The notes: generated by a model from the sequence alone, not told the origin. DNA of 64,000 nt from Kluyvera sp036759925 (GCF_036759925.1 NZ_JAPKIB010000012.1:75884-139883), one strand, 5' to 3'. Counted from the stretch's first letter, positions 25,743 through 35,961 are shown. Made by a program: numbers and translations.

Positions 25743-26673
25743 CGAACGCTCCCAGGCGCTTCACGAACGCCAGATAGAGGGCAATCAGCACGATGGGCAC
25801 CAGCGTAAACGCCGCCGCCATAGGCATATTGCCGATAGCACCCTGCTGGGAATAGACCATGTTGCCAATGAAATAACCCGGCGGCCCCACCAGCTGCGGC
25901 ACGATAAAATCGCCGAGGGTCAGTGAGAAGGTAAAAATGGAACCCGCAGCAATCCCGGGGATCGCCATCGGTACCACCACGTGGAGAAAGGTCTGGCGTG
26001 GGCGCGCACCGAGATCAGCGGAAGCCTGAAGCAGCGAACCGGGAATACGCTCCAGCGCCGCCTGCACTGGCAGGATCATAAACGGCAGCCAGATATAGAC
26101 GAACACCAGGAAACGCCCCAGCCCGGAGGTAGACAGCGTATTGCCGCCGACGCCGGGCACCGTCAGAATCGCCGCCAGCAGCGTCTCCAGACCCAGATGG
26201 TTCAGAAACCACTGCGCCACTCCATCCTTTGCCAGCAACAGCGTCCAGGCGTAGGCTTTGACGATATAGCTGGCCCACATCGGCAGCATCACCGCGACGT
26301 AGAAAAAGGCCTTTTGCTTGCCGCTGGTGTAGCGCGCCATATACCACGCCATCGGGAACGCCAGCAGCGCGCTCGCCATGGTAACTGCCAGCGCCATCAC
26401 CAGCGTACGGATAATGATGTCGTAGTTGGCGGGGTTAAACAGCGCGTAGAGGTTCGCCAGCGTCAGCGTTGGCGTAACGGACATGGTGAAATCGTCGAAG
26501 GTGTAAAACCCTTGCCACAGCAGCGTCAGCAGTGAGCCAAAATAGACAATCCCAAACCACATCAGCGGGCCGAGTAGTAACAGAAATAGCCCGAGTGTGG
26601 GCCTGCGCCAGAACAGGCTGGATACGCGACCCTGACGGCGAGCGGGAGGAACCGGCGTCATACTCATCTCCAT
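25732..26673 (-). CDS. ydcU: YdcU, ABC transporter permease
   Basis: The protein of about 313 residues has six helices and the permease signature QASADLGARPRQTFLHVVVP, placing it with PotB-like subunits. It pairs with YdcV. GGAGG precedes the start; the first ATG (26673) is close to it, and ATGs two or four codons later have more usual spacing, so the exact start is open. It begins directly after the ydcT stop. Confidence 0.93.
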   Translation of the reverse strand: MEMSMTPVPPARRQGRVSSLFWRRPTLGLFLLLLGPLMWFGIVYFGSLLTLLWQGFYTFDDFTMSVTPTLTLANLYALFNPANYDIIIRTLVMALAVTMASALLAFPMAWYMARYTSGKQKAFFYVAVMLPMWASYIVKAYAWTLLLAKDGVAQWFLNHLGLETLLAAILTVPGVGGNTLSTSGLGRFLVFVYIWLPFMILPVQAALERIPGSLLQASADLGARPRQTFLHVVVPMAIPGIAAGSIFTFSLTLGDFIVPQLVGPPGYFIGNMVYSQQGAIGNMPMAAAFTLVPIVLIALYLAFVKRLGAFDAL

Positions 26674-27687
26674 TCACCTCCCTCCGTCCAGCGCCACCAT
26701 GGCATCGCGCGCCCATGAAGCCTGCACCACGTGACCCACGGCCGGGCCTTCGGCAGTTAGCCCCGCGGAGAAGTTAGCCTGGCTAACCAGCAGTTTTTCA
26801 CCGCCCTCCAACAGCAGTTCATAGCGCGTCGCCGCCCCCTGGTACTGCACTGCCTGTATACGCCCCTGAACCTGAACCTCGCCGCCTTCGTTGAGACGAA
26901 TATGCTCCGGGCGCAGCGCCCAGCTTCCCGTCATTCCGCAGAGCGTTTCCGCCATCGCCGGGGCGAACACGTTAGAGGTGCCGACAAAGCTTGCCACAAA
27001 CGGCGTGCGCGGGCGCAGATACAGCGCGCGCGGCGTATCCACCTGCTCAATACGCCCATTGTTGAACACCGCCACCCGGTCAGACATCGACAGCGCTTCC
27101 CCCTGATCGTGGGTGACGAAAATAAAGGTGATACCGAGGTCCTGCTGGAGCTTTTTTAACTCGAACTGCATCTGCTCACGCAGTTTCAGGTCCAGCGCCC
27201 CCAGCGGTTCATCCAGCAGCAGCACCCGCGGCTCGTTCACCAGCGCACGGGCAATTGCCACGCGCTGACGCTGGCCGCCGGATAGCTGAGAAGGCTTGCG
27301 CCCGCCCACAAAGCCAAGAGCCACTTTTTCCAGCGCCTGCGCCGCTTTTGCCTGACGCTCTTTTTTACCGACGCCTTTCACCATCAGGCCGTAGGCAACG
27401 TTATCGAGCACCGACATATGCGGAAACAGCGCGTAATCCTGGAAGACAGTGTTGACGTCCCGCTCCCAGGGCGGCAGTTCGCTGGCATGTTTACCAAAAA
27501 TAGAGATAGCGCCGCCGGAAAGCTGTTCAAACCCGGCGATCAGCCGCAGACAGGTGGTTTTGCCGGAGCCAGACGGCCCCAGCATGGAAAAAAACTCCCC
27601 ATCGTGGATGGCAATGCTGACGCCATCCACCGCCCGAACGTCACCATAAAGTCGCGAGACGTCATGAAACTCAACTGCATACGTCAT
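26674..27687 (-). CDS. ydcT: YdcT, ABC transporter ATPase
   Basis: The 337-residue ATPase shows Walker A (GPSGSGKT), Q-loop, signature LSGGQ, Walker B (VLLLDEP) and the switch histidine (FVTHDQ), then a C-terminal regulatory TOBE-type domain. It equals E. coli YdcT in length and resembles PotA of polyamine importers. The ATG at 27687 is chosen from the E. coli start MTYAVEF; a longer frame to 27744 overlaps the ydcS end without support. Confidence 0.95.
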   Translation of the reverse strand: MTYAVEFHDVSRLYGDVRAVDGVSIAIHDGEFFSMLGPSGSGKTTCLRLIAGFEQLSGGAISIFGKHASELPPWERDVNTVFQDYALFPHMSVLDNVAYGLMVKGVGKKERQAKAAQALEKVALGFVGGRKPSQLSGGQRQRVAIARALVNEPRVLLLDEPLGALDLKLREQMQFELKKLQQDLGITFIFVTHDQGEALSMSDRVAVFNNGRIEQVDTPRALYLRPRTPFVASFVGTSNVFAPAMAETLCGMTGSWALRPEHIRLNEGGEVQVQGRIQAVQYQGAATRYELLLEGGEKLLVSQANFSAGLTAEGPAVGHVVQASWARDAMVALDGGR

Positions 27688-27704
27688 GTTGGACTCCCGG
27701 ATGA

Positions 27705-28850
27705 TTAGCGACCGCCCATAATGGCGATATAGTCCTGCGTCCAACGGCTGTAAGGCACGTATTTACCGCCTTCGGCGATAGGCGTTTTCCAGAAAGCGAT
27801 TTTATCGAAGAAGCTGTAGCCGTTAGTCTCACAACCTTTGTCACCCAGCAGCGTGCTGGCTTTACAGCCTTCCGGCACCACCGGCAGCGAACCAAACCAC
27901 GCGGCTACATCGCCCTGAACCTTCGGCGTTAACGACCAGTTCATCCATTTGTAGGCGCAGACCGGGTGCTTCGCTTCAGCGTGCAGCATGGTGGTATCCG
28001 CCCAGCCGGTGACGCCCTCTTTCGGGAAGACGGTGGCAATCGGCTGCCCTTCACCTTTCAGCCCGTTGGCCTGATACGGCCAGGCGATGGAGGCCACCAC
28101 GCCTTCGTTTTTGAAGTCGCTCATCTGTACGGTGGTATCGTGCCAGTAGCGGTGGATCAGCTCATGCTGATCGCGCAACACCTTCAGTACGGCCTGATAT
28201 TGCGCTTCGGTAAGCTGGTACGGGTCGCTGATGCCCAATTGTGGCTGGGTCGCTTTGACAAACAGCGCCGCATCGGCGATGTAGATCGGGCCGTCATAGG
28301 CCTGTACGCGACCCTGGTTGGTTTTGCCATCCGGCAGATTTTGTTTAACGAAGATAACGTTCCAGGAATCTGGCGGCGTTGGGAAGGTTTTGGTGTTGTA
28401 CATCAGCAGGTTCGGGCCCCACTGATACGGCGTGCCGTAAACTTTACCGTCGACGTTAAACCAGGCCCCTTTTTCCAGACGCGGGTCGAGGGTTTTCCAG
28501 TTCTCAATCAGCGCCGTATTAATTGGCTGCACGCGTTTGCCCATGATCAGGCGCAGCGAGGCATCACCCGAGGCGGTCACCAGGTCGTAGCCCCCTTTCG
28601 CCATCAGGCTCACCATCTCATCAGAGGTCGCGGCAGTTTTCACGTTGACCTGGCAACCGGTATCTTTTTCAAACTGCGTCACCCAGTCATAGCCTTTGTC
28701 GGTCTGACCCCGTTCGATGTATCCCGGCCAGGCGATAATATCCAGCCGACCTTCCGCTTTACCCAGCGACGTGGGCGGTTCGGCGGCGTTGGCGGTCGCG
28801 ACGGTCATGACCAGCGCGCACAGGCTGCTGCGGGCAAATTTCTTGCTCAT
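27705..28850 (-). CDS. ydcS: YdcS, periplasmic binding protein
   Basis: The 381-residue protein has a signal peptide (MSKKFARSSLCALVMTVATANA) and a type II periplasmic binding fold related to PotD/PotF, equal in length to E. coli YdcS. It should bind the substrate of the YdcTUV transporter; E. coli YdcS has also been linked to polyhydroxybutyrate synthesis and DNA uptake. AGGAG lies upstream of the ATG. It is the first gene of the operon, with a gap of about 270 nt after ydcR. Confidence 0.95.
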   Translation of the reverse strand: MSKKFARSSLCALVMTVATANAAEPPTSLGKAEGRLDIIAWPGYIERGQTDKGYDWVTQFEKDTGCQVNVKTAATSDEMVSLMAKGGYDLVTASGDASLRLIMGKRVQPINTALIENWKTLDPRLEKGAWFNVDGKVYGTPYQWGPNLLMYNTKTFPTPPDSWNVIFVKQNLPDGKTNQGRVQAYDGPIYIADAALFVKATQPQLGISDPYQLTEAQYQAVLKVLRDQHELIHRYWHDTTVQMSDFKNEGVVASIAWPYQANGLKGEGQPIATVFPKEGVTGWADTTMLHAEAKHPVCAYKWMNWSLTPKVQGDVAAWFGSLPVVPEGCKASTLLGDKGCETNGYSFFDKIAFWKTPIAEGGKYVPYSRWTQDYIAIMGGR

Positions 28851-29123
28851 AAGGTTATTACTCCTGTCACAATGAATTTGAGCGGCAGCCTTGCCGTAAA
28901 AATATCTCCCTTACTAAAAATAGACATCGCCACGCGCGCCATTCGTACCGCCGAAAGATATTTGCACAGGTTGTGACCAAGGGCGCATTCCGCAAAAATG
29001 GGAAACGTATGGAGATAATATGGATTATAGACAAGGAGTTACCGGCCAAAGGCGTTATGCATATTTCCTATGACCGGGAGTTATCAGGACCGCTATCAGG
29101 GAATGACAGATGCCGCCAGGGCG

Positions 29124-30536
29124 TTATTTCATCATCTCGCGAATCAGCGCGCCGAGGGTTTCTACCGCCCGTTCTTCACGCTCGCTCCATCCCCAGGCGG
29201 TATTAAACCGGAAGAATGAAGCCCAGTTATCGGTTGTGGAGAACATTTTGCCCGGCGCGATGCTGATATGGTGCTCCAGTGCTTTTGCGCTCAACACACC
29301 AGCGTCAAGCCCCGCCGGTAGCTCCAGCCATAGAAAATAACCGCTGTCATTATGATGGATATGCACCTCTGGAGGTAGCGCGCGCATCAGTGCCTGCCAG
29401 GCCTGCTGTTTGCGCTCAGCAAGCTGACGACGCAGACGTCTCAGGTGCGCGTCATAACGTTTGGTCGCCAGATAGTCGACCAGCGCCAGCTGCATCGGCG
29501 AGCTGGTCGATAACGTGCTCATCAACTGTAAATGTTGAATACGCCGGGCATGCTTGCCCGCCGCCACCCAGCCAATACGGAACCCCGGCACCAGGCATTT
29601 TGAAAATGAACTGCAGTGCAGCGTCATATCACTTTTATCCCACGCCTTTGCGGGTAGCGGTTTATCGCGGCCAAAATAGAGTTCGCTGTAGACATCATCT
29701 TCAATCAGCGTGACGTTGTATTCGCTGAGGATCTCCACCAGACGTGCTTTCTTTTCCGGCGTCAGAGTAAAACCGAGCGGGTTCTGGCTGTTGGTCATCA
29801 ACCAGCAGGCTTTCACCGGGTAGGTTTGCAGCGCCTGCACCAGCGCATCGAGGTCGATACCCTCTTGCACATCGGTGGCGACCGACAGCGCTTTGAGCCG
29901 TAGACGTTCCAGTGCCTGTAGTGCGCCGTAAAAACAAGGGTTCTCGACGATCACCCAATCGCCCGGCTCCGTCACTGCCTGTAGGCTGAGGTTCAGCGCC
30001 TCCAGCGCACCGGCGGTGATAACAATTTCATCCGGGGAGATGGTCATGCCCTGGAGCGCATAGCGCCGCGCGATGGCATGGCGTAACTCGTCGTTGCCCG
30101 GCGGCAGGTTTTCAATCACGCTCATCGCCGTTGCGGTTTTGCTGACCTGCGCCAGCGAGCGGTTAAGCTGCGGCAGCGGAAACAGTTTTGGGTCAGGGAA
30201 AGCGGAGGCAAATGGCAGCACCGAGGCATTCCGGCTGGCCTGCAGCACTTCAAATATATAGGTATTGATGTCGACGACGTTATCAGGCATCACCTGCGCG
30301 GGCGCTGTGGCCGCTCGGGTTGTCACCGTGCGCGGGGCGACGTAATAGCCGGACTGCGGTCGCGCCACGATGCGTCCCTGGCTTTCCAGCAGCTGATACG
30401 CGTGGCTGACGGTCATAAAGCTCATGCCGCTGTTCACCACCTGCTCACGCAGCGACGGCAGTTTATCGCCCGGCAGCCACACCCCAAGGGCAATCTGTTC
30501 CGTCATCTGCTCGGCGAGGCGCTGGTACTTTTTCAT
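29124..30536 (-). CDS. ydcR: YdcR, MocR-type regulator
   Basis: The 470-residue fusion has a GntR winged helix (residues about 1-70, LPSLREQVVNSGMSFMTVSHAY) and an aminotransferase class I domain with a PLP lysine in SSFSKCLVPG. MocR-type proteins use PLP to sense an amine or amino acid. It precedes ydcSTUV-patD on the same strand, as in E. coli, so those genes are likely targets. The ATG at 30536 is the first; the frame can be extended only with a TTG two codons earlier. Confidence 0.93.
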   Translation of the reverse strand: MKKYQRLAEQMTEQIALGVWLPGDKLPSLREQVVNSGMSFMTVSHAYQLLESQGRIVARPQSGYYVAPRTVTTRAATAPAQVMPDNVVDINTYIFEVLQASRNASVLPFASAFPDPKLFPLPQLNRSLAQVSKTATAMSVIENLPPGNDELRHAIARRYALQGMTISPDEIVITAGALEALNLSLQAVTEPGDWVIVENPCFYGALQALERLRLKALSVATDVQEGIDLDALVQALQTYPVKACWLMTNSQNPLGFTLTPEKKARLVEILSEYNVTLIEDDVYSELYFGRDKPLPAKAWDKSDMTLHCSSFSKCLVPGFRIGWVAAGKHARRIQHLQLMSTLSTSSPMQLALVDYLATKRYDAHLRRLRRQLAERKQQAWQALMRALPPEVHIHHNDSGYFLWLELPAGLDAGVLSAKALEHHISIAPGKMFSTTDNWASFFRFNTAWGWSEREERAVETLGALIREMMK

Positions 30537-30625
30537 GATCAATTCCGGTAAATCTTACATTGCGTCTATATTATATCAGCGTTACAAAATATGCATTTTT
30601 ATGTAACTGATATGGGTTTTATGTT

Positions 30626-31579
30626 TTAGCGGTTCTGTTTGTTTCTGTAACGCAATGGGGCGCAGCCCAATAGCTCTTTGAAGCAGCGAATAAAATAAGT
30701 GACATGGTTAAACCCTGCCCGCTCGGCCACTTGCGACACCGATAACTCGGTGTTTTCCAGGAGGTCACAAGCGTACTTGACGCGTCGAATCATCAGGTAC
30801 TCCTGAATGGTTCCACCGGTCTCTTTGCGAAAGACTCGTGAGGCATAGCTCTGCGATATTTTCAGACTCTCGGCAATCGCTTTCAACGTCAAAGGCTGAC
30901 GGAAATCCTGCTCAATAAGACGCATAATTTTCGAGGAAATTTTCCCTGTTGATGTGGTCCGGACGTAGGCATCCTCGGAGAAAAGCTGAAACAGATTCAG
31001 CAGTAGCACGGCCATAATTTCGACTTTATTCGAAACCGACTGATATTTTACCTCATAAGTATCAAACATCTGTTGAATAAAATCATGGTGCTGCAAAAGG
31101 TCGAAAACAAACGCTTTTGAATCCGTCGACGAGATATTTTCGAGAATATTATGAAATTCATTAAAGGGCTTGAAATAGCTGGCTAGCACATTAGCATCAA
31201 TATGCAGTATGTTGCGCTTGTAATAATTAGATGGACTATTCTCCACTGTTACTTTATGCAGTTTCCCTTGAGGGAAGATAAAAATCCTACCCGGCCGCAA
31301 TGTGTATTGTTGATTATCGACAACGACAATCCCCACCCCATCATAAATATATAAAACCTCCAGACACTGATGCCAGTGATAATAATCTACACTTTTCCCC
31401 TCTACCCGACGAAACTCCGCATAGAGATCATCGAATTCGATGCGATCAAGTAATAACTCAGCAGTCATAACGGCGATGTCAAGATAGTTCAACTTTGATT
31501 CAGAATAATTCAAAATTTCGAAAAAAAATCCTCTTTTTTCTGTGTGCGGTGTCGAATCATCGTTTTTTGTGATCTTCAT
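30626..31579 (-). CDS. AraC-family regulator of the uronide locus
   Basis: The 317-residue protein has an N-terminal cupin-like sensing domain (HWHQCLEVLYIYDGVG, PGRIFIFPQGKLHKV) and a C-terminal AraC double helix-turn-helix (LKAIAESLKISQSYASRVF; AERAGFNHVTYFIRCFKELLG, in part). It is divergent from the DUF2264-MFS-GH88-KdgM genes by 91 bp and is their likely activator, with a sugar or uronide as inducer. The gene is markedly AT-rich against its neighbours, a sign of transfer. The ATG at 31579 is the natural start. Confidence 0.86.
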   Translation of the reverse strand: MKITKNDDSTPHTEKRGFFFEILNYSESKLNYLDIAVMTAELLLDRIEFDDLYAEFRRVEGKSVDYYHWHQCLEVLYIYDGVGIVVVDNQQYTLRPGRIFIFPQGKLHKVTVENSPSNYYKRNILHIDANVLASYFKPFNEFHNILENISSTDSKAFVFDLLQHHDFIQQMFDTYEVKYQSVSNKVEIMAVLLLNLFQLFSEDAYVRTTSTGKISSKIMRLIEQDFRQPLTLKAIAESLKISQSYASRVFRKETGGTIQEYLMIRRVKYACDLLENTELSVSQVAERAGFNHVTYFIRCFKELLGCAPLRYRNKQNR

Positions 31580-31629
31580 AACGAATTACATCATCGAACA
31601 ACAATAAGTTACGTGCCATTGCAGGGCGT

Positions 31630-31648
31630 TATGAAACGTTATTCCATT
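31630..31648. promoter_or_regulatory. KdgR-operator-like site before the DUF2264 gene
   Basis: TATGAAACGTTATTCCATT resembles the imperfect palindrome AATGAAAC-N-TGTTTCATT bound by KdgR, the repressor of pectin and uronate genes in enterics. It sits 22-40 nt before the start of the first structural gene. Several positions deviate, so the match is moderate. Confidence 0.4.
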
Positions 31649-31670
31649 TTACTATCAAGGTATATGTTCG

Positions 31671-33524
31671 ATGAAACTTCCACCATGTTCACGGCAACCG
31701 CTGTGTACCAGAAACGATGTTGAAAATGAATTCAACACCCTTTTTTCTGCCGCCTGGTCGCTTCACCAGGATGGCGCAACCGGCATTCTGCCAGGTAAAG
31801 CTATCCCACTTTATGGCAGTAAAATTGCAGCAATGGAGACATTTTCTCGCCTGATGTGGGGGATTTTCTCGCAATTGGCCTGTCCTGATAGCCCGTCATT
31901 ACCTGTTGCGCCGTTATTCCGACTCATTGCTGACGGCACTAATCCAAAGCACCCGAACTACTGGGGAACGCCTGGAGATTTTGATCAACGCTGCGTAGAA
32001 ATGGCGGTATACGGCGTAGGCCTGGCGCTAGCCGCACAGCAATTCAGAGCACACCTCTCTCACGAAGAATTTGCCAATCTGGTGAGCTGGCTTAAACACA
32101 TCCGACGGGTGAAACTGCCGCAAAATAACTGGTCATTCTTCCCCATTATGGTCGAAAGCGGGTTGTGTATTGCGGGAGAAAATTGGCAGCCGGATACCAT
32201 TGCACACCACTTTTCTCTACTTGATGAATACTATCTGGGAGATGGATGGTATAGCGATGGCAAAGGCCGTCCACGTGATTATTATAACGCCATGGCATTG
32301 CATTATTATGGGCTGGTTTATGCACAACTCATGGGCCAGCGCGACCCAGAAAGAAGCCGTATCCTTCGTGAACGTGCCACCCTCTTTGCCCATGACTTTA
32401 TCCATATGTTCGCCGACGATGGCAGCGCCATTCCATTTGGCCGCAGCCTAACCTACCGTTTTGCACAATCCGCCTTCTGGAGTGCCGTCGCGTTTTCAGC
32501 ACTCCCGGTGTTTCCTGCCGGTGTAGTTAAAGGTCTGATTCTGCGCAATATTAACTGGTGGCGACAGCAGGAATTTACCGACAGCCGCGGCATTATGAAT
32601 GTCGGTTATGCCTATGATAACAATGGTATTTCAGAAGATTACAATGCACCAGGATCGTCTTATTGGGCATGCAAAACGTTCCTGATCCTGGCATTAGATA
32701 AACAGAGCGTATTCTGGAAAAGCGCGGCTCTGCCGCTGCCAACCTCAACCGCGCAACATGAATTTGCGCATGCCGGACAGATTGTTCATCACGATACCCG
32801 CAACCAGCACCATTATTTACTCAATGCCGGTCAGTTTCCAGCCAAAAACTATAATAACAGCGAGAGTAAATACGCTAAGTTCGCCTACTCTTCGCTGTTG
32901 GGATTTAACCTGGAGCGTTGTCGCTACGGCATTGAAATGAACGCTTGCGATTCCATGTTGCTATTTTCAGAGCATGACGACTATTTCCGTGGACGCCGTA
33001 TTAATCAGTACTCGGAAGTAAGCAACCGTTATATTCATTGTCGCTGGCAACCACAATCAGGCATTTCAGTCCAAACCTGGTTTGTCCCATTATCAAGCGG
33101 CCATTTCCGGCTGCATATTATCGAAAATGATAGGAATATTAATACCGTAGAAGGCGGCTTCCCTATTCCCGTATTCACTACTGAGACCGCCGTTCCCGGA
33201 GAGAAGAAAAACGACATAATAGATACTCAGGAAAATATTTTCAGCTTGATTGAGGATCTTTCACCAGCCTTAACACGCACCGCTGAAATAGTTGTTTCAC
33301 CGCCTGCAAGCAACATTATTTTCCCCTGTAGTAGCGGTGTTCCCACATTACAACAGGCTCTGGAGCCCGGCAAACATCTCTTTGCCTGTCTGGTTCGGGC
33401 AGGCCGCGGCACTCCCGGTGAAAGCGATGTGTCGGTAGATATCGACCCACAACAGCGTTATTTCACCATTCAGGATGAAGGAACATCCCTCACTATTTCG
33501 CTAACCCCTAAATCCGAAAGGTAA
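31671..33524 (+). CDS. DUF2264 protein, probable uronide-acting enzyme
   Basis: The 617-residue cytosolic protein shows DUF2264 features: a helical barrel-like N-terminal half (NNWSFFPIMVESGL, GDGWYSDGKGRPRDYYNAMA) and a beta-rich C-terminal half. I believe some DUF2264 proteins have been classed as beta-glucuronidase-type glycoside hydrolases (GH154), but this is recalled, not verified. No signal peptide is present, so the substrate is imported first. It is the first gene of a run ending with a KdgM porin; the next gene starts 4 nt after its stop. AAGG is about 10 nt before the ATG. Confidence 0.75.
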   Translation: MKLPPCSRQPLCTRNDVENEFNTLFSAAWSLHQDGATGILPGKAIPLYGSKIAAMETFSRLMWGIFSQLACPDSPSLPVAPLFRLIADGTNPKHPNYWGTPGDFDQRCVEMAVYGVGLALAAQQFRAHLSHEEFANLVSWLKHIRRVKLPQNNWSFFPIMVESGLCIAGENWQPDTIAHHFSLLDEYYLGDGWYSDGKGRPRDYYNAMALHYYGLVYAQLMGQRDPERSRILRERATLFAHDFIHMFADDGSAIPFGRSLTYRFAQSAFWSAVAFSALPVFPAGVVKGLILRNINWWRQQEFTDSRGIMNVGYAYDNNGISEDYNAPGSSYWACKTFLILALDKQSVFWKSAALPLPTSTAQHEFAHAGQIVHHDTRNQHHYLLNAGQFPAKNYNNSESKYAKFAYSSLLGFNLERCRYGIEMNACDSMLLFSEHDDYFRGRRINQYSEVSNRYIHCRWQPQSGISVQTWFVPLSSGHFRLHIIENDRNINTVEGGFPIPVFTTETAVPGEKKNDIIDTQENIFSLIEDLSPALTRTAEIVVSPPASNIIFPCSSGVPTLQQALEPGKHLFACLVRAGRGTPGESDVSVDIDPQQRYFTIQDEGTSLTISLTPKSER

Positions 33525-33528
33525 CCCT

Positions 33529-34779
33529 ATGTACGCAGTAAACAAAGTCGATTACATAAAGATAAGTACATTTATGTTCCTCTATTTCGTGGTGTGGACC
33601 ATGAGTTTTAGCCTATATGCTATATGGCTAGGGCAGCACGCCGCATTATCAAGTGCAGAAATTGGCGCCGTCTTTGCCGTCAATGGCGCCTTCGCCGTCG
33701 TGTTAAAACCTTTTTATGGCTACATCACCGACAAGCTGGGAATGAAGAAGCATCTACTCTATTTTGTGGCCATTATGTCCGCGCTGCTGATGCCCTTTTT
33801 CGTTTACGTCTATCATCCACTGCTGATTGCGAGTTTCCCGATAGGTGTTGTGGTTGGTGCAATCTACCTCAGCCTCGCCTGGTATGCTGGTATAGCCGTG
33901 TCAGAATCCTATTGTGACCGTTTTGGGCGCCTTAAAGGGTTTGAATTTGGCCGTATCCGCATGTGGGGGTCCTGCGGTGCGGCGGTCACTGCTTCATTCG
34001 CGGGTGTGCTGTTCAACATCTCACCGGTCATTAACTTTACCATTAGCAGCGTTGTCTCATTAATTATGCTAGCCGTCTTGATCAGCATAAAAATCCCTGA
34101 TGCCGACAATAGCGAAAACGCCGTTGTGCCGGCAAAAAAGATCAATATGGCCGATGTCCGTGAGTTGATTAAACAAGGTAAATTCTGGCGCTTTTGTTTC
34201 TATGTCGCAGGTATCGTATGGTTTATGCATATCGCGGAGCAGCAGTTCCCTCGTTATTTTGTTTCATTCTTCCACGGTGATAAGTCAGGTAACTCCTGGT
34301 ACGGTTATTTAAGTACCGTTCAGGCGATAGTCGAATTCATTTCAATGCTTACCGTACCCTGGGTTGTCAATAAACTGGGGGCACGTAAGACATTAATCAT
34401 TGCCGGTTTGTTAATTGGTGCACGTTTACTTATTTCTGGATTTGCCACCAGCCCATTAATGATCGCCTTTATCAAACCTTTCTACGGTCTGGAGAACTCA
34501 CTTTTGTTGATTGCTGTATTTAAATACATCGCGGAGCATTTTGATAAAAAAGTCAACTCCACCATGTATCTGATTGGTTATCAGTGTTTCATCTACATTG
34601 GCACTATTTTTGTCTCCGCACCAGTGGGTTATCTATATGACCATATCGGTTTTGGGAATGCCTACTTTATTATGGGTGCCATTATTATCGCCTTTTCGCT
34701 GATGTCTATTTTTGTGCTCTCCAGCGATAAAGAAATACCAGGGCATCATCACCCGATTGCTAAACGCTCACTCAGTTAA
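33529..34779 (+). CDS. MFS oligosaccharide:H+ symporter (LacY/RhiT type)
   Basis: The 416-residue protein has 12 membrane helices and features of the oligosaccharide:H+ symporter group of the major facilitators: an N-terminal FLYFVVWTMSFSLYAIWLGQ, the loop GYITDKLGMKK, and FGRIRMWGS in helix 4-5. This group includes LacY and RhiT-like transporters of rhamnogalacturonides. Next to a GH88 enzyme it likely imports unsaturated uronyl oligosaccharides through the inner membrane. It is translationally coupled to the DUF2264 gene (4-nt gap); AAGG precedes the ATG. Confidence 0.85.
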   Translation: MYAVNKVDYIKISTFMFLYFVVWTMSFSLYAIWLGQHAALSSAEIGAVFAVNGAFAVVLKPFYGYITDKLGMKKHLLYFVAIMSALLMPFFVYVYHPLLIASFPIGVVVGAIYLSLAWYAGIAVSESYCDRFGRLKGFEFGRIRMWGSCGAAVTASFAGVLFNISPVINFTISSVVSLIMLAVLISIKIPDADNSENAVVPAKKINMADVRELIKQGKFWRFCFYVAGIVWFMHIAEQQFPRYFVSFFHGDKSGNSWYGYLSTVQAIVEFISMLTVPWVVNKLGARKTLIIAGLLIGARLLISGFATSPLMIAFIKPFYGLENSLLLIAVFKYIAEHFDKKVNSTMYLIGYQCFIYIGTIFVSAPVGYLYDHIGFGNAYFIMGAIIIAFSLMSIFVLSSDKEIPGHHHPIAKRSLS

Positions 34780-34809
34780 TTAATATTGTTGTCGCAAAGA
34801 GAATTTCAT

Positions 34810-35961
34810 ATGCAGAACATAGATAAACCGTCGGTTAAAAATGTCCCATATCTTCAAAGCATCGCCAATCAACTGGCAGATAAACTCGCCTTTCAGCTCG
34901 GCCAGTTTAATGGGCTATTTCCTGCAGCTTGTAGCATCAACGGCATTTATCCGCTAACGCCGAATACCGATTGGACAAGCGGTTTCTGGAGCGGCATGAC
35001 GGCGCTCGCCGCAACGTTCAGCCATCAGGAACGTTTCTATAACGCTCTCGGACAGCAGGTGGAGAGCTTTGCGCAGCGCCTTTGCGTAAAGCACGATCTG
35101 GAAACACACGATCTTGGTTTTTTGTATTCACTCTCCTGCGTAAATGCCTGGCGAATGACCGGTAATATAAACGCGCGTGACTGTGCCTTGCAGGCCGCTG
35201 ATATGTTATTGGAGCGCTATCATCCGCAAGCAAGGATTATTCAGGCATGGGGCGATTTACAGGATCCTGAGCAGCAGGGACGAATGATTATCGACTGCAT
35301 GATGAATTTACCGCTGTTGTATTGGGCAAGTGAACAGACGGGTAACAGCGAGTACATGAATAAGGCTTATCACCATGCACTGCAGGCTCGGAAGTATCTG
35401 TTCAGAGAGGATAGCTCGACGTTCCATACCTACTACATGGACGTGAAAACTGGCCAGCCTTTAGGGGGCAAAACGCATCAGGGATTTTCCGATAATTCCT
35501 GCTGGGCCCGGGGACAGGCATGGGCGATTTATGGTTGTGCGTTGAGTTACCACTACACTGGCGATAAACAGTTTTTGCAGGCTGCAAAAGAGGCCGCCCG
35601 CTACTTTCTGACGCATCTTCCCGCCGACGGCATCTGTTACTGGGATTTAAGTTTGACCGCAGCCGAAACGCATAAGGATACTTCCGCGGCGGTCATTGCC
35701 GTTTGCGGTCTGCTTGAACTGGCTAACCATCTCTCTGTCGTAGACCCGGAACGTCGCGATTTTATCGAACAAGCGCTCAGCATGATGGACACGTTGCTGG
35801 AGGCTTATTTTGATCGTGAGCTTAACTATGGGGGCTATTTAACCCAATCCGTTTATAACATGAATAAAAATAGAGGTGTCGGGGAATACAGTACCTGGGG
35901 AGACTATTTCATGTTCGAAGCAATATCCAGACTCGTATCACCCGAAGTTAAATACTGGTAA
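34810..35961 (+). CDS. GH88 unsaturated uronyl hydrolase
   Basis: The 383-residue protein is an unsaturated glucuronyl/galacturonyl hydrolase of family GH88. The alpha6/alpha6 barrel motifs are clear: NTDWTSGFWSGM, ETHDLGFLYS, IQAWGDL, MIIDCMMNLPLLYWAS and CWARGQAWAIYG. The expected catalytic acid pair is D101 and D162, spaced 61 residues as in the well-studied Bacillus enzyme (D88/D149). It hydrates the C4=C5 bond that polysaccharide lyases leave on the terminal uronic acid. No signal peptide is seen, so it acts in the cytosol. The ATG at 34810 is preceded by AAGAGA; the upstream TTG is unlikely. Confidence 0.88.
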   Translation: MQNIDKPSVKNVPYLQSIANQLADKLAFQLGQFNGLFPAACSINGIYPLTPNTDWTSGFWSGMTALAATFSHQERFYNALGQQVESFAQRLCVKHDLETHDLGFLYSLSCVNAWRMTGNINARDCALQAADMLLERYHPQARIIQAWGDLQDPEQQGRMIIDCMMNLPLLYWASEQTGNSEYMNKAYHHALQARKYLFREDSSTFHTYYMDVKTGQPLGGKTHQGFSDNSCWARGQAWAIYGCALSYHYTGDKQFLQAAKEAARYFLTHLPADGICYWDLSLTAAETHKDTSAAVIAVCGLLELANHLSVVDPERRDFIEQALSMMDTLLEAYFDRELNYGGYLTQSVYNMNKNRGVGEYSTWGDYFMFEAISRLVSPEVKYW

